A stretch of DNA of 64,000 bases from positions 682,001 to 746,000 of the forward strand of contig NZ_RBWU01000004.1 in the NCBI RefSeq assembly GCF_003634705.1, in the 5' to 3' direction. Of this stretch, positions 36,208 to 45,203 are shown piece by piece. Position 1 is the first letter of the stretch, and the number at the start of each line of letters is the position of its first letter. This DNA is from Actinomadura pelletieri DSM 43383. GTDB taxonomy: Bacteria; Actinomycetota; Actinomycetes; Streptosporangiales; Streptosporangiaceae. The position numbers and the translations under genes are program-made. The notes under the pieces were generated by a model. That model was not told where the DNA came from and did not search any database. It saw only the letters and a list, made by a program, of their open reading frames with translations.

Positions 36208-37044
36208 TCAGTCGGTCTCGGGGACGGGCAGGATCCGGCGTGGGCCGCGCGGCGCGTCGGCCCGTCTGCGCCATTCGCGCGGGTAACCGACCGACACCTC
36301 GATGTGGGGAACGTCACCGGTCCAGATCGTCCGGGGAATGTGCAGGTGCCCGTAGACGACGGACACGGCGTTGAAGCGGCTGTGCCAGTCGGCGGTTCGG
36401 ACCGTTCCGCACCACTGGGCGAACTCCGGATACCACAGGACGCGGGTGGGTTCGCGGACGAGCGGCCAGTGGTTGATCAGTACCGTCCGCGTGCCCGGCT
36501 CCAGGGCCGCGAGCCGCTTCTCGGTGTAGGCGATCCGGGCGTCGCACCAGGCGTCGCGCGTGGGATGCGGGTCCGGGTGCAGGTAGACCTCGTCGGTGCA
36601 CACCACGCCCGCCTCGTGCGCGACCTTCAGGGCCTCTTCCTTGGTGAACGTCCCGTCCGGCCGGAACGTGTAGTCGTACAGCAGGAACAGCGGCGCGATC
36701 GTCACGGGACCGTTCTCGCCGTTCCAGACCGGATACGGGTCCTCGGGCGTCAGCACTCCGAGGCGCCGGCACATCTCGACGAGCGCCCGGTAGCGGGCCT
36801 CACCGCGCGCCTGCACCGGATCGTTCTTCACGGTCCACAGCTCGTGGTTGCCCGGCGTCCAGATCACGGTGGCGTAGCGCTCGGCGAGCGTGCGGAGCGT
36901 CCATTCGACGTCGGACAGTTGCTCGGCGACGTCTCCGGCCACGATCAACCAGTCGTCGCCCGACTCGGGCCGCAGGCCCTCGACGAACGCGCGGTTCTCG
37001 GGGAAGCCGACATGCAGATCGCTGATCGCGTGGACATCGCCCAT
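36208..37044 (-). CDS. Calcineurin-like metallophosphoesterase
   Basis: The 278-residue protein shows the metal-binding motifs in order: AISDLHVGF (D-x-H), VAGDVAE (GD), WTPGNHELW (GNH), LINHWPLV and YGHLH. It should coordinate two divalent metals and hydrolyse a phosphomonoester or diester; the substrate is unknown. Many actinomycetes carry this version next to phosphopantetheinyl transferases, but none is seen here. The ATG start at 37044 gives MGDVHAISD. It lies 29 bases after the ArsR-type regulator gene on the same strand. Confidence 0.88.
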   Translation of the reverse strand: MGDVHAISDLHVGFPENRAFVEGLRPESGDDWLIVAGDVAEQLSDVEWTLRTLAERYATVIWTPGNHELWTVKNDPVQARGEARYRALVEMCRRLGVLTPEDPYPVWNGENGPVTIAPLFLLYDYTFRPDGTFTKEEALKVAHEAGVVCTDEVYLHPDPHPTRDAWCDARIAYTEKRLAALEPGTRTVLINHWPLVREPTRVLWYPEFAQWCGTVRTADWHSRFNAVSVVYGHLHIPRTIWTGDVPHIEVSVGYPREWRRRADAPRGPRRILPVPETD

Positions 37045-37073
37045 CCAATGATCGTAAGCCCCATGACGGCGGC

Positions 37074-37688
37074 TCACTCCCCCTCGTCCGGCCGAACGTC
37101 CGGCCGAACGTCGGGCCGGTCGTCCGGACCGTCGGCGGGGAGCGTGAAGAGGCGGATGTGCACGGGTCGGGCTCCGGGGGGCGCGTCCTCGCGGCTGTGG
37201 GCGTGCTCGTGCAGGAGCCGGATGTACGCCTCGTAGAACGACGCGAGGCCCTCCTCGGTCATGTGGGCGAAGCCGCGCGACAGCCGCGCCCAGGCTCGGT
37301 CACGCTCGTACTCGGCGGGCAGCGCGCGGAACAGTTCCATGTCCTCGGCGTGCGCGACGCGGATCAGCTCGTCGAGAACGGCCCGGTCCTCGGGGGCCAC
37401 GGTCTCCGGGGCGGGCAGCCGCAGGTCGCGCGGGGTGTCGGCCGGGCGCCACCAGCGTTCCCTGCCGGTGGACCGCTCCGGGATCTCCTCGATGAACCCG
37501 TACTTCTCCAACTGCCGGAGGTGGTAGCTGGTCGTCCCGGTGTTGGCGCCCACCACCTCGCCGATCGTGGTGGACGTCGCCGGACCGTGCGTGCGCAGCC
37601 GGTGCAGGATCCTGCGGCGAAGCGGATGGCTCAGCGCCTTGATCCTGCCCGGGTCGTCGAGGATCACCGGCTCGGTGTCGTCCTTCAT
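37074..37688 (-). CDS. ArsR-type winged-helix regulator
   Basis: The 204-residue protein begins with a winged helix, DPGRIKALSHPLRRRILHRLRTHG, then NTGTTSYHLRQLEKYGFIEEI (recognition region). Its C-terminal half is helical (EDRAVLDELIRVAHAEDMELFRALPAEYERDRAW), a type often found in actinobacterial 'helix-turn-helix domain' regulators. The C-terminus is a repetitive Asp-Val-Arg-Pro stretch encoded by imperfect 11-12-base repeats. The sequence before the ATG lacks a Shine-Dalgarno site. It is divergent from a hydrolase gene across CAGAGA-type palindromes. Confidence 0.85.
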   Translation of the reverse strand: MKDDTEPVILDDPGRIKALSHPLRRRILHRLRTHGPATSTTIGEVVGANTGTTSYHLRQLEKYGFIEEIPERSTGRERWWRPADTPRDLRLPAPETVAPEDRAVLDELIRVAHAEDMELFRALPAEYERDRAWARLSRGFAHMTEEGLASFYEAYIRLLHEHAHSREDAPPGARPVHIRLFTLPADGPDDRPDVRPDVRPDEGE

Positions 37689-37715
37689 GAGGAGCAGTCT
37701 AGTACTACAGACGTA

Positions 37716-37749
37716 TCTTTGCAGAGTTTTCTTTGCAGAGAGTTCTCTG
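37716..37749. promoter_or_regulatory. Operator region between ArsR-type regulator and hydrolase
   Basis: TCTTTGCAGAG is repeated directly at 37716-37726 and 37730-37740. A palindrome CAGAGA-GT-TCTCTG spans 37736-37749. The A/T-rich stretch stands out in this GC-rich region and probably holds both divergent promoters and the regulator's binding site. Confidence 0.65.
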
Positions 37750-37767
37750 TGGTTTACGGTGCTCGGC

Positions 37768-39204
37768 ATGAAGACAGCGATGACATTCGCGCTGGCACTG
37801 GTCGCCGGCGTCCTGTTGGGCACGTCCTGGTTCACGCCGGCCGTCGCCTCCGACCGGATCCCGGCGCCGTCCGGCCTGACCTCCACCGATGTGAGCTTCC
37901 AGGGGTTCGGCGGGCTCACCCTGCACGGCACGGTCCTGGCCCCGGCACGGGCCCGCGGGCCCGTGCCGGGGGTGGTGCTCGTCACCGGGTCCGGCGCCGG
38001 GGTGCCGCGCGAGCACCTGCTCACCGAGGCCACCCAGTTCGCGCGGCGGGGCCTCGCCGTCCTGATCTACGACAAGCGCTCCGAGGGGTACACGGACCTG
38101 CGCCGCTCCTTCTCCGAGCTCGCCGACGACGCGCTCGGGGCCGTCGGCGCGCTACGCGCCCGGCCCGGCGTCGATCCGGCCAAGGTGGGCGTGTGGGGGC
38201 TCAGCGAGGGCGGCTGGGTGGCGCCGTTGGCCGCGTCGCGGTCCACGGACGTCGCATTCGTGATCGTGGTCGGCGGCAACGCCATGTCCCCGATCCGGCA
38301 GCAGGTCTGGAACGAGACCTTCGGGCTCCGCCGGGCGGGCGTGTCCGGGTCGCTGCTCGACCACGCGAAGCGCAACTTCGCGCGGCTCGGCGCGGACGCG
38401 GGCCTGTTCGCCGAGGCGTTCTTCGACGCCGAGGGCGTGCTGGAGCGCGTCCGGCAGCCACTGCTCGGCGTCTGGGGCGAACGCGACCTGCAGACCCCAC
38501 CGGCGGACAACCCGCCGCTGTTCGCGCGGGCGCTGCGCCGCGGCGGCAACACCCACTACACGTTCCGCTTCTTCCCGGGTGCCGACCACGGCGCGCACGT
38601 GTCCCCCGACGGGGGGCTGACCCGTGGCGAGGCGCTGGCTCCGGGGTACGCCGACCTGGTCGGCTCGTGGGTCCGCGACGTGACGAGCGGACGGCTGCCC
38701 GACGCCGACGCGGCGGCGCCTCCGGCCCAGGACCATCCGAGCGCGGAGGTCTCGCCCTCGCCGTGGTGGGCGTCGGGCTGGTCGCAGCTCGCGGCGTTGG
38801 CATTGTTCGTCGTCGCGTTCACCGCGTATCCCCTGACCGCCCTGGTGCGGCGGCTCCGCGGACGGACCGTACGCCCGGTGAGCCGCTGGGCCCGACTGCT
38901 CGCCGGGGCGGGTCTCGCGGCCGTGCTCGGCGGTATCGTCTACGTCTTCTACCTGATGGCCGCCGGACGGTGGCCGGACCCGGGTCCCGTCCTGGCGGGC
39001 CGGCCGCTGCCCTGGCTTGTGCTGCAGGGGCTCGCCGTGGCCGCCGTCGCCGCCACGGTCGCGACCGTGGCGGCGTGGTGGAGGACCTGGCGAGGGACGG
39101 GCGCGGCCGTCCCGGCGGGCGAACGCGTCCGGACCGGGCTGCTGCTCACCGGCGGCGTGGTGTTCGTTCCGTGGGCGGTCTACTGGGGTCTGCTCGTCCC
39201 GTGA
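37768..39204 (+). CDS. Alpha/beta hydrolase with signal sequence and C-terminal membrane domain
   Basis: The protein of about 478 residues has an N-terminal secretion signal (MTFALALVAGVLLGTSWF...AVA) and an alpha/beta hydrolase domain: VVLVTGSGAGV for the oxyanion loop, GLSEGGW for the nucleophile, GERDLQTPP for the acid and PGADHGAH for the catalytic His. The last 130 residues hold three or so membrane helices. It should therefore face outside the cell, anchored in the membrane. The substrate is unknown. ATG 37768 is chosen because an upstream start would overlap the ArsR-type gene. Confidence 0.8.
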   Translation: MKTAMTFALALVAGVLLGTSWFTPAVASDRIPAPSGLTSTDVSFQGFGGLTLHGTVLAPARARGPVPGVVLVTGSGAGVPREHLLTEATQFARRGLAVLIYDKRSEGYTDLRRSFSELADDALGAVGALRARPGVDPAKVGVWGLSEGGWVAPLAASRSTDVAFVIVVGGNAMSPIRQQVWNETFGLRRAGVSGSLLDHAKRNFARLGADAGLFAEAFFDAEGVLERVRQPLLGVWGERDLQTPPADNPPLFARALRRGGNTHYTFRFFPGADHGAHVSPDGGLTRGEALAPGYADLVGSWVRDVTSGRLPDADAAAPPAQDHPSAEVSPSPWWASGWSQLAALALFVVAFTAYPLTALVRRLRGRTVRPVSRWARLLAGAGLAAVLGGIVYVFYLMAAGRWPDPGPVLAGRPLPWLVLQGLAVAAVAATVATVAAWWRTWRGTGAAVPAGERVRTGLLLTGGVVFVPWAVYWGLLVP

Positions 39205-39215
39205 CCCCGTGCCGG

Positions 39216-39716
39216 TCAGTCCCTTCCCCACAGGTACACGCCGACGCTCATGGCGAGGAGGCTCGCCCAACCGAAGACGGCGCGGACGGTGTTCCAGGCG
39301 GTCCAGCGGCCGGAGTAGTCCGACCAGACCCTCGCCGCCTCGGACGGGTCCGTCGGGATCGTGACGGCGTCCAGGTCGTTGTTCATCGGGATGTTCACCG
39401 CGAAGCTCGGGACCAGCGCGCCCACGAAGTACACGGCCGCGGCGACGAAGAACAGGATCGCCGCCGACCTGTGGTCCAGCGTCAGCAGCAGGACCCCGGC
39501 CGCGACGGCCAGCAGCGGGACGAGCAGGAACATCGCCACGAACACCGGGTTCTGGATCTTCTGGTTGACGCTCTGCATCGCGTCGATCGCCGACGCGGGC
39601 CGGGCCGCGTTCAGGCCGGGCATCACTCCGGTGGAGAAGCCGAAGAACGTCCCGGCCATCCCGGCCGCCATGATCAGGGAGAGCGTCACCGAGACGCCCG
39701 CGAGAGCGGATCTCAT
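39216..39716 (-). CDS. DUF1772 (anthrone-oxygenase-like) membrane protein
   Basis: The 166-residue protein has four membrane helices: LSLIMAAGMAGTFFGFS, FVAMFLLVPLLAVAAG, ILFFVAAAVYFVGAL and VFGWASLLAMSVGVYL. The pattern MPGLNAARPASAIDAMQSVNQKIQNP...VNIPMNNDL is typical of DUF1772. Fungal relatives are anthrone oxygenases; the bacterial role is unknown. It follows the NmrA-type gene by 29 bases on the same strand, so the two form an operon. ATG 39716 has AAGGAA upstream. Confidence 0.88.
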   Translation of the reverse strand: MRSALAGVSVTLSLIMAAGMAGTFFGFSTGVMPGLNAARPASAIDAMQSVNQKIQNPVFVAMFLLVPLLAVAAGVLLLTLDHRSAAILFFVAAAVYFVGALVPSFAVNIPMNNDLDAVTIPTDPSEAARVWSDYSGRWTAWNTVRAVFGWASLLAMSVGVYLWGRD

Positions 39717-39745
39717 GGTCGAGATTCCTTCCGTGGAGAGGTGTG

Positions 39746-40597
39746 TCAGACGGTCCAGATGCCGCTGGCCGCGGTCTGCCGGGCGTAGTCGGCGAAGTCC
39801 TTCGGGGCACGGCCGAGGGCGCGCCGGACGCCGTCGGCCGGGCGGGCGTTGCGGCCGTCGAGGACGGTGCCGAACAGGTGCGCGAGGAAGGCGACGAGGT
39901 CTTCGGGGAGGCCGAGTCTCCTGAGTTCGGCCGCGTAGTCGTCCAGGGGGACGCGGACGAACGCCACGTCCCGTCCGGCGGCGCGGCCGATCTCGGCGAC
40001 GGCCTCGGCGAAGGTGAGCGCGCGGGGGCCGGTCACCTCGTAGACCTCGCCCTCGTGGCCGTCGCGGGTGAGCGCGGCGACGGCCACGTCGGCGATGTCG
40101 TCGGCGTCCACGAACGGCTCCGGCACGTCGCCCGCAGGGAGGACGACCTGCCCGGCGCGGACGGGGTCCAGAAGGTAGTCCTCGCTGAAGTTCTGCGCGA
40201 ACCAGCTCGCCCGCACGACCGTCCACGCCAGGCCGGACGCCTGGACGATCCGCTCGCACTCCCCCGCCTCGTCCTCGCCCCGTCCCGACAGCAGGACCAC
40301 GTGCCGGACCCCCGCGTCCACGGCCGCGGCCGTGAACGAGCGGACGGCCTCCCGCGCGCCCGGCGCGGCCAGGTCGGGGTAGTACGACAGGTACACCTTC
40401 TCGACGTCTCGCAGGACGGGCGCCCAGGTCGCCTCGTCCTCCCAGTCGAAGCGCGGGGACGCCGACCGCGAGCCCATGCGGACCGCGACGTCCAGGGCCT
40501 CCAGCCGCTCGACCACGCGGCGGCCGGTCTTGCCGGTCCCGCCGAGGACGAGGGTGAGGCCGGTCTCGTTGGGGTTCTGCGTCTCGTTCGTCGTCAT
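39746..40597 (-). CDS. NmrA-like NAD(P)H-binding oxidoreductase
   Basis: The 283-residue protein has an N-terminal Rossmann motif LVLGGTGKTGRRVVERL, a region GVRHVVLLSGRGEDEAG, and FAQNFSEDYLLDPVRAG, all as in the NmrA/azoreductase-like atypical SDR group. It lacks a clear Tyr-x3-Lys pair and may be a redox sensor or a quinone/nitro reductase. It pairs with DUF1772 in an operon and is divergent from an AraC-type regulator, an arrangement common in actinomycetes; the AraC regulator probably controls the pair. Confidence 0.88.
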   Translation of the reverse strand: MTTNETQNPNETGLTLVLGGTGKTGRRVVERLEALDVAVRMGSRSASPRFDWEDEATWAPVLRDVEKVYLSYYPDLAAPGAREAVRSFTAAAVDAGVRHVVLLSGRGEDEAGECERIVQASGLAWTVVRASWFAQNFSEDYLLDPVRAGQVVLPAGDVPEPFVDADDIADVAVAALTRDGHEGEVYEVTGPRALTFAEAVAEIGRAAGRDVAFVRVPLDDYAAELRRLGLPEDLVAFLAHLFGTVLDGRNARPADGVRRALGRAPKDFADYARQTAASGIWTV

Positions 40598-40678
40598 GCC
40601 CTCAAGTCAACAGAGGCGCGGCTCCAGCGACCATCGTTGAGAAGCTCGCCCGCATACGTGAGCGTCTACGCTGGTCGC

Positions 40679-41617
40679 ATGGACGCGCTCACCGATCTGC
40701 TGGACGGCCCGCGGGCCCGGGGAGCGTTCATGATCCGCTCGACGCTGGCCCCGCCATGGGCGATCCGGATCCAGGACGAGGCGCCGCTGACGCTGCTGTC
40801 CATGGTCCGCGACGACGCGTGGCTGCTGCCCGACGGCGGCGAGCCGGAGCGCGTCTCCCCCGGCGACATGGTGATCTTCCGGGGGCCGGATCCGTACACG
40901 GTCGCCGACGACCCGGCGACCGAGCCGCAGATCGTCATCCACCCCGGGCAGCGCTGCACCACCCCGGACGGGACGAGCCTGTCGGAGGCGATGGACCTCG
41001 GGGTGCGCGCCTGGGGCGACGACCCGGACGGCTCGACGGTCATGCTGATCGGCGCCTACCAGATGCGCGGCGCCGTCACCCGGCGGCTGCTGTCCGCGCT
41101 GCCGCCGATCGCGATCGTGCGCGGCGACACCTTCAAGTCACCGCTCGTCGACGTGCTCGGCGAGGAGATCGGCAAGGACGAGCCGGGGCAGGACGTCGTC
41201 CTCGACCGGCTGCTCGACCTGCTGCTCATCGCGACGCTGCGCGCCTGGTTCTCCCGCCCGGACGCGGGGGCGCCCGGCTGGTACCGCGCGCACGGCGACG
41301 CCGTCGTCGGGCCCGCGCTCCGGCTCCTGCACGACGACCTGGCGCACCCGTGGACGGTCGCCGACCTGGCGTCCGCGGTGGGCGTGTCCCGCGCGGCGCT
41401 GGCCCAGCGGTTCACGAAACTGATCGGCGAGCCGCCCATGGCGTACCTGACCGGCATCCGGCTCGCGCAGGCCGCGGACCTGCTACGGGAGAGCGACGCG
41501 ACGCTGGAGACGGTGGCGCGGCGCGTCGGCTACGGCAACGGGTTCGCGCTCAGCACCGCGTTCAAGCGCGAGCACGGCGTCAGCCCCCAGGAGTACCGCG
41601 CGGGCCCGACCGGCTGA
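40679..41617 (+). CDS. AraC-family regulator with cupin domain
   Basis: About 312 residues. An N-terminal cupin domain is present (APPWAIRIQDEAPLTLLSMVRDDAWLL, GDMVIFRGPDPYTV). The C-terminal part has two AraC helix-turn-helix motifs: WTVADLASAVGVSRAALAQRFTKLIGEPPMAYLTGIRL and LETVARRVGYGNGFALSTAFKREHGVSPQEYR. It probably senses a small molecule and controls the divergent NmrA/DUF1772 operon. ATG 40679 lacks a good Shine-Dalgarno site; GTG 40658 in frame is an alternative start. Confidence 0.9.
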   Translation: MDALTDLLDGPRARGAFMIRSTLAPPWAIRIQDEAPLTLLSMVRDDAWLLPDGGEPERVSPGDMVIFRGPDPYTVADDPATEPQIVIHPGQRCTTPDGTSLSEAMDLGVRAWGDDPDGSTVMLIGAYQMRGAVTRRLLSALPPIAIVRGDTFKSPLVDVLGEEIGKDEPGQDVVLDRLLDLLLIATLRAWFSRPDAGAPGWYRAHGDAVVGPALRLLHDDLAHPWTVADLASAVGVSRAALAQRFTKLIGEPPMAYLTGIRLAQAADLLRESDATLETVARRVGYGNGFALSTAFKREHGVSPQEYRAGPTG

Positions 41618-41622
41618 CCGGC

Positions 41623-41648
41623 CCGTCACAGCCGAACGGCTGTGACGG
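41623..41648. terminator. Bidirectional terminator between AraC and PfkB genes
   Basis: Perfect 11-base arms CCGTCACAGCC and GGCTGTGACGG enclose a GAAC loop, 6 bases after each convergent stop. No T-tract follows. Confidence 0.75.
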
Positions 41649-41653
41649 CCGCG

Positions 41654-42793
41654 CTACCGCTGCGGGCGGAGGGTGGGTTCCGCGCGGACGACGACCGTGT
41701 CGTCGGCGGCGTCCGGGATGAACGGGATCACGAACGCGTAGTCGGCGAGCACCGACTCGGGCACCTCGCCGGACTCGCCGAACGCGGCGATCTCGCCCCA
41801 GCAGGGGGAGCCGAGGGAGCCGCTGCGATGCCGCACCGACAGCCCGGCGCACAGGTTGGCGAACCGCAACCGCTCGCCGAGCGGGAGACCGGCGAGGGTG
41901 GCGAACACGAACCCGGCGGCGAACACGTCGCCCGCCCCGGTCGGATCGAGGGCCTCGACGGGCAGCGCGCCGACCTCGGTCCGCTCCCCCGTCGTGGAGT
42001 CGACGGCGATGGCGCCGTCCCCGCCGCACTTCACGACCACCACCGGCACCCGTTCGGCGAGGGCCTCGGCGGCGCCCGCCGGGGTGCTCGTGCGCGTGTA
42101 CGCCATCGCCTCGGCGGCGTTGGGGAGGAACACGTCCACGTGCTCCAGCCGGTCGAGGACCTGGGCGGGCCAGGCGCCGGTCTGGTCCCAGCCGAGGTCG
42201 CCGAAGACGAGCGTGCCACGCTCGCGCAGGGCGGGCGCCCACGCCGGCACCGGACGGTCGACGTCGACGAAGCAGGCCCGCGCGGACGGCGTCGCCACCG
42301 GCGGACCGTCCACCGGGGTCGGGACGGGCCGCTCGTAGGTCACCATGCTGCGGTCGGAGTCGTAGGCCAGCGACACCGTCACCGGCGTGGACCAGCCGGG
42401 CACCCGCCGGGACGGTCCGAGGTCGACGCCCTCCTGCTCGGCGAGGGTGCGCCACAGGTAGGAGCCGAACAGGTCGTCGCCGAACTCGGCGGCGAGCCCG
42501 ACCCGCAACCCGAGCCTGCTCATCGCGACGGCGATGTTGGCGACGCCGCCGGGAGCCGAGCCGAGCCCGTCGGTGACGATCTCGGTGCCGGGCGGCGGCA
42601 GCCCCGGCAGCCCCGTGAAGATCATGTCCATGAACACCCGGCCGGACAGGAACACGTCCAGGTCCGCCGGCGGACCGGGCCCCGCGCCGTGCAGCCGCCG
42701 CCCCGCCGGTTCCCGCTCGGCACACGGATCGGCGAAGGACGGCTCGGGCGTCGATCCCGGGCCGGTGGCCCGCCGGGTCACTTGTTGCGTCAC
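41654..42793 (-). CDS. PfkB-family carbohydrate kinase
   Basis: About 379 residues. After a Pro/Gly/Arg-rich leader of 45 residues comes a ribokinase-like fold with SGRVFMDMIFTGL, the substrate region GGVANIAVAMSRLG and the ATP/anion-hole motif DPTGAGDVFAAGFVFA, where the second Asp is the catalytic base. It phosphorylates a sugar or sugar phosphate; members include FruK, LacC and ribokinase, and specificity is unknown. The GTG at 42793 has AGGGGGG upstream. It is divergent from the GntR-PTS operon across a shared operator, so it is probably part of the same pathway. Confidence 0.88.
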   Translation of the reverse strand: MTQQVTRRATGPGSTPEPSFADPCAEREPAGRRLHGAGPGPPADLDVFLSGRVFMDMIFTGLPGLPPPGTEIVTDGLGSAPGGVANIAVAMSRLGLRVGLAAEFGDDLFGSYLWRTLAEQEGVDLGPSRRVPGWSTPVTVSLAYDSDRSMVTYERPVPTPVDGPPVATPSARACFVDVDRPVPAWAPALRERGTLVFGDLGWDQTGAWPAQVLDRLEHVDVFLPNAAEAMAYTRTSTPAGAAEALAERVPVVVVKCGGDGAIAVDSTTGERTEVGALPVEALDPTGAGDVFAAGFVFATLAGLPLGERLRFANLCAGLSVRHRSGSLGSPCWGEIAAFGESGEVPESVLADYAFVIPFIPDAADDTVVVRAEPTLRPQR

Positions 42794-42870
42794 TGCGCCC
42801 CCCTGAGCACGGTGTGGCACGTTCCCACGGAACCTAGTCGACACCTCCGACATTCAGCTCGACATCCACA

Positions 42871-42886
42871 AGTGGTATTGACCAGT
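42871..42886. promoter_or_regulatory. DasR/GntR-like operator AGTGGTATTGACCAGT
   Basis: The 16-base near-palindrome has arms AGTGGT and ACCAGT with one mismatch. It closely resembles the DasR-responsive element of streptomycetes (AGTGGTCTAGACCACT, from memory). It lies between the PfkB kinase and the GntR regulator, so it could control both directions. Confidence 0.75.
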
Positions 42887-42945
42887 CAACATATTAGGAC
42901 ATACGGTGTGTCGCGATAGGAACCACAACAAAGGGGGTGAGCGGC

Positions 42946-43674
42946 GTGACATCCGCCGGTGAGTCCCGCTCCGGGAACACGAAACGGCAGGCGGTACGTC
43001 GCGAGCTCCTCACGATGCTGGACGGCCTGGACGTGGGGGACGCCCTGCCGTCAGAGCGCAGGCTGGCCGAGGAACTCGGCGTGTCGCGGCCCACGCTGCG
43101 GCAGGCCATCGACGGTCTCGTCGCCGAGGGACTGCTCGACCGGCGGCACGGGAGCGGCACCTACGTGGCCGAACCCCGCATCGCCGTCTCACTGACCATG
43201 ACCTCGTTCACCGAGGACATGATCAGACGCGGGATGAAGCCGGGTGGTCGGGTCCTGTCGTTCCGCACGCAAGCCGCGGGGGCGCGGATCGGCAGGCGGC
43301 TGGCGCTGTCGCCTCTCGAAGAGGTATTTACCATTCGGCGGCTACGGCTGGCGGACGGCGCCAGCATGGCCATCGAGACGCTCTACCTTCCCCGGGCGCT
43401 GCTGCCCGACCTGCGCCGGCAGGACCTGGAGGAAGGATCGTTCTACGAACTGCTGCGCGGCAACGGCGTCGAGATCGCCTCGGGCACGGAGACGATCGAG
43501 CCGACCGTCACCACCGCCGAGGAGGCCGCCGACCTCGGCGTCCCCGTGCACATGCCGGCGTTCCTGTTCGAACGGATCACCAGGGATCCCGACGGGCGGC
43601 CCCTCGAATACGTCAGGTCGCTCTACCGCGGCGACCGGTACCGCCTGGAGCTCGACCTGCGACCACCGCGCTGA
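42946..43674 (+). CDS. GntR/HutC-family regulator (DasR/NagR-like)
   Basis: The protein of about 242 residues has an N-terminal GntR winged helix ([46 protein letters not shown]) and a UTRA ligand domain ([25 protein letters not shown], then [18 protein letters not shown]). UTRA regulators bind sugar phosphates or similar; DasR/NagR bind glucosamine-6-phosphate. It is first in an operon with a PTS, and a dre-like operator lies 60 bases upstream, so auto-control by an amino-sugar phosphate is a fair guess. GTG 42946 has AAAGGGGG at a proper distance. Confidence 0.92.
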   Translation: MTSAGESRSGNTKRQAVRRELLTMLDGLDVGDALPSERRLAEELGVSRPTLRQAIDGLVAEGLLDRRHGSGTYVAEPRIAVSLTMTSFTEDMIRRGMKPGGRVLSFRTQAAGARIGRRLALSPLEEVFTIRRLRLADGASMAIETLYLPRALLPDLRRQDLEEGSFYELLRGNGVEIASGTETIEPTVTTAEEAADLGVPVHMPAFLFERITRDPDGRPLEYVRSLYRGDRYRLELDLRPPR

Positions 43675-43722
43675 CGGGGCCCGCGGGCGCACCACACATC
43701 CCGGAAGTGAGGCCACTTCTCC

Positions 43723-45174
43723 ATGGACGTCATCAAGGACATCCTCACCTTCCTGGCCGACAACGTGTTCGGTCAGGTGCCCATCCTGATCGGGCTCATC
43801 ACGCTGCTCGGCCTGATGTTGCAGCGCAAGCGGTTCGAGGACGTGTTCGCCGGCGCGCTGCGCGCCACGATCGGCGTGGTCATCCTGTTCATCGGCGTGG
43901 AGGTGTTCACCGGCGGGCTGACGAGCTTCCAGACCGTCCTCGCCAGCGCGATGGGCACGACGCCGCCGAAGGCGGACCGGACCCTCGCCGACTTCCTCGC
44001 CGACCAGGGCGGGACGATCGCCCTGGTCATCACCGTCGCGTTCCTCCTCCACGTGCTGGTCGTCCGGCTGTTCCCGGCGGCCCGTTACCTGTACCTGACC
44101 GGGCACCTGATGTTCTGGGTCAGCACGGTCACCGTCGCGTCCCTGGTGACGATCGCGCCGGGCGCCGACCAGCTCACGCTCGTGCTGTGCGGGGCCGGGT
44201 TCGTCGCCGCCTACTGGACCGTCCAGCCGCTGTGGATGCGGCCGCTGATGCGCCGCGTCATGCCGGACGACCGGTTCGGATTCGCGCACACCAGCTCGCT
44301 CGCCTGCCTGCTCACCGGGTACGCGGCGCGCCCGCTGGGCAGCCGGGAGAAGCACGACACCGAGAAGCTGAAGCTGCCGCGCCAGCTGTCGTTCTTCAAG
44401 GACGTCAACGTCAGCACCGCGCTGATCATCTCCGCGATCATGCTGGTGGGCGTCGCGCTCGCCGACGACTCCGTGGTCGGCAAGGCCGCGACGGAGATGG
44501 ACCCCAAGCTGTCGCCCTGGGTGTGGGCGCTGCTGGTCGGCCTGCGGTTCGCGGGCGGCATCGCGATCCTGCTGTTCGGGGTGCGGATGTTCCTCGGCGA
44601 GATCGTCCCGGCGTTCAAGGGGTTCAGCGACAAGGTCATCCCGGGCACACGACCCGCGCTGGACGCGCCGACCGTGTTCCCCGTCGCGCCGACCGCCGTC
44701 ATGGTCGGGTTCGTGGCGTCCACCGGCGTGTTCCTCGTCTGCCTCGGCGTGTTCGCCGGGGCGGGCTGGTTCACCCTCGCCCCGCCCATGATCATGCTGT
44801 TCTTCGTGGGCGGCGCCGCCGGACTGTTCGGCAACGTCGTGGCGGGCTGGCGCGGCGCCGTCCTCGGCGGCGTGATCACCGGCCTGGTCCTCGCCGTCGG
44901 GCAGGCCCTCACCTGGGACCTGTTCGACCGGACCGCGCCCGAGCTGGCCACGCTCGCCGACCCGGACTGGTACGCGATCGCGTGGCTGCTGAAGGCGGTC
45001 GACCCGGTCGTCGGCGACGCCACGGTCTGGATCGTTCCGATCGTCGCGCTCGCCGCCATGGTCGCGACGCTGCTGCTGCTCGGCCGCGCCGAGAGGCACC
45101 GCGCCGCGACCGAGGCGGCACAAGACGACCGGCCGGACGACCGGCCCGACGACAAGGCCACCGCGAAGGCGTGA
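43723..45174 (+). CDS. PTS EIIC, ascorbate (UlaA/SgaT) family
   Basis: The 483-residue protein has about ten membrane helices. It starts LTFLADNVFGQVPILIGLITLLGLMLQRK and has TGHLMFWVSTVTVASLV and GFAHTSSLACLLTGY, as in UlaA-type EIIC. It should move a sugar into the cell while EIIB-P phosphorylates it. The C-terminus is an Asp/Arg repeat tail. It is followed by IIB and IIA with overlapping or close starts, so one operon. EI and HPr are not local. Despite the family name the substrate need not be ascorbate. Confidence 0.92.
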   Translation: MDVIKDILTFLADNVFGQVPILIGLITLLGLMLQRKRFEDVFAGALRATIGVVILFIGVEVFTGGLTSFQTVLASAMGTTPPKADRTLADFLADQGGTIALVITVAFLLHVLVVRLFPAARYLYLTGHLMFWVSTVTVASLVTIAPGADQLTLVLCGAGFVAAYWTVQPLWMRPLMRRVMPDDRFGFAHTSSLACLLTGYAARPLGSREKHDTEKLKLPRQLSFFKDVNVSTALIISAIMLVGVALADDSVVGKAATEMDPKLSPWVWALLVGLRFAGGIAILLFGVRMFLGEIVPAFKGFSDKVIPGTRPALDAPTVFPVAPTAVMVGFVASTGVFLVCLGVFAGAGWFTLAPPMIMLFFVGGAAGLFGNVVAGWRGAVLGGVITGLVLAVGQALTWDLFDRTAPELATLADPDWYAIAWLLKAVDPVVGDATVWIVPIVALAAMVATLLLLGRAERHRAATEAAQDDRPDDRPDDKATAKA

Positions 45175-45203
45175 CCGTCAGCACGAAACAGGGAGGGACC
45201 GAC

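Noticed and set aside
37081-37130. Repeats at the 3' end of the ArsR-type gene considered as a CRISPR-like array
   Set aside because: The units are 11-12 bases, contiguous and in frame, with no spacers.
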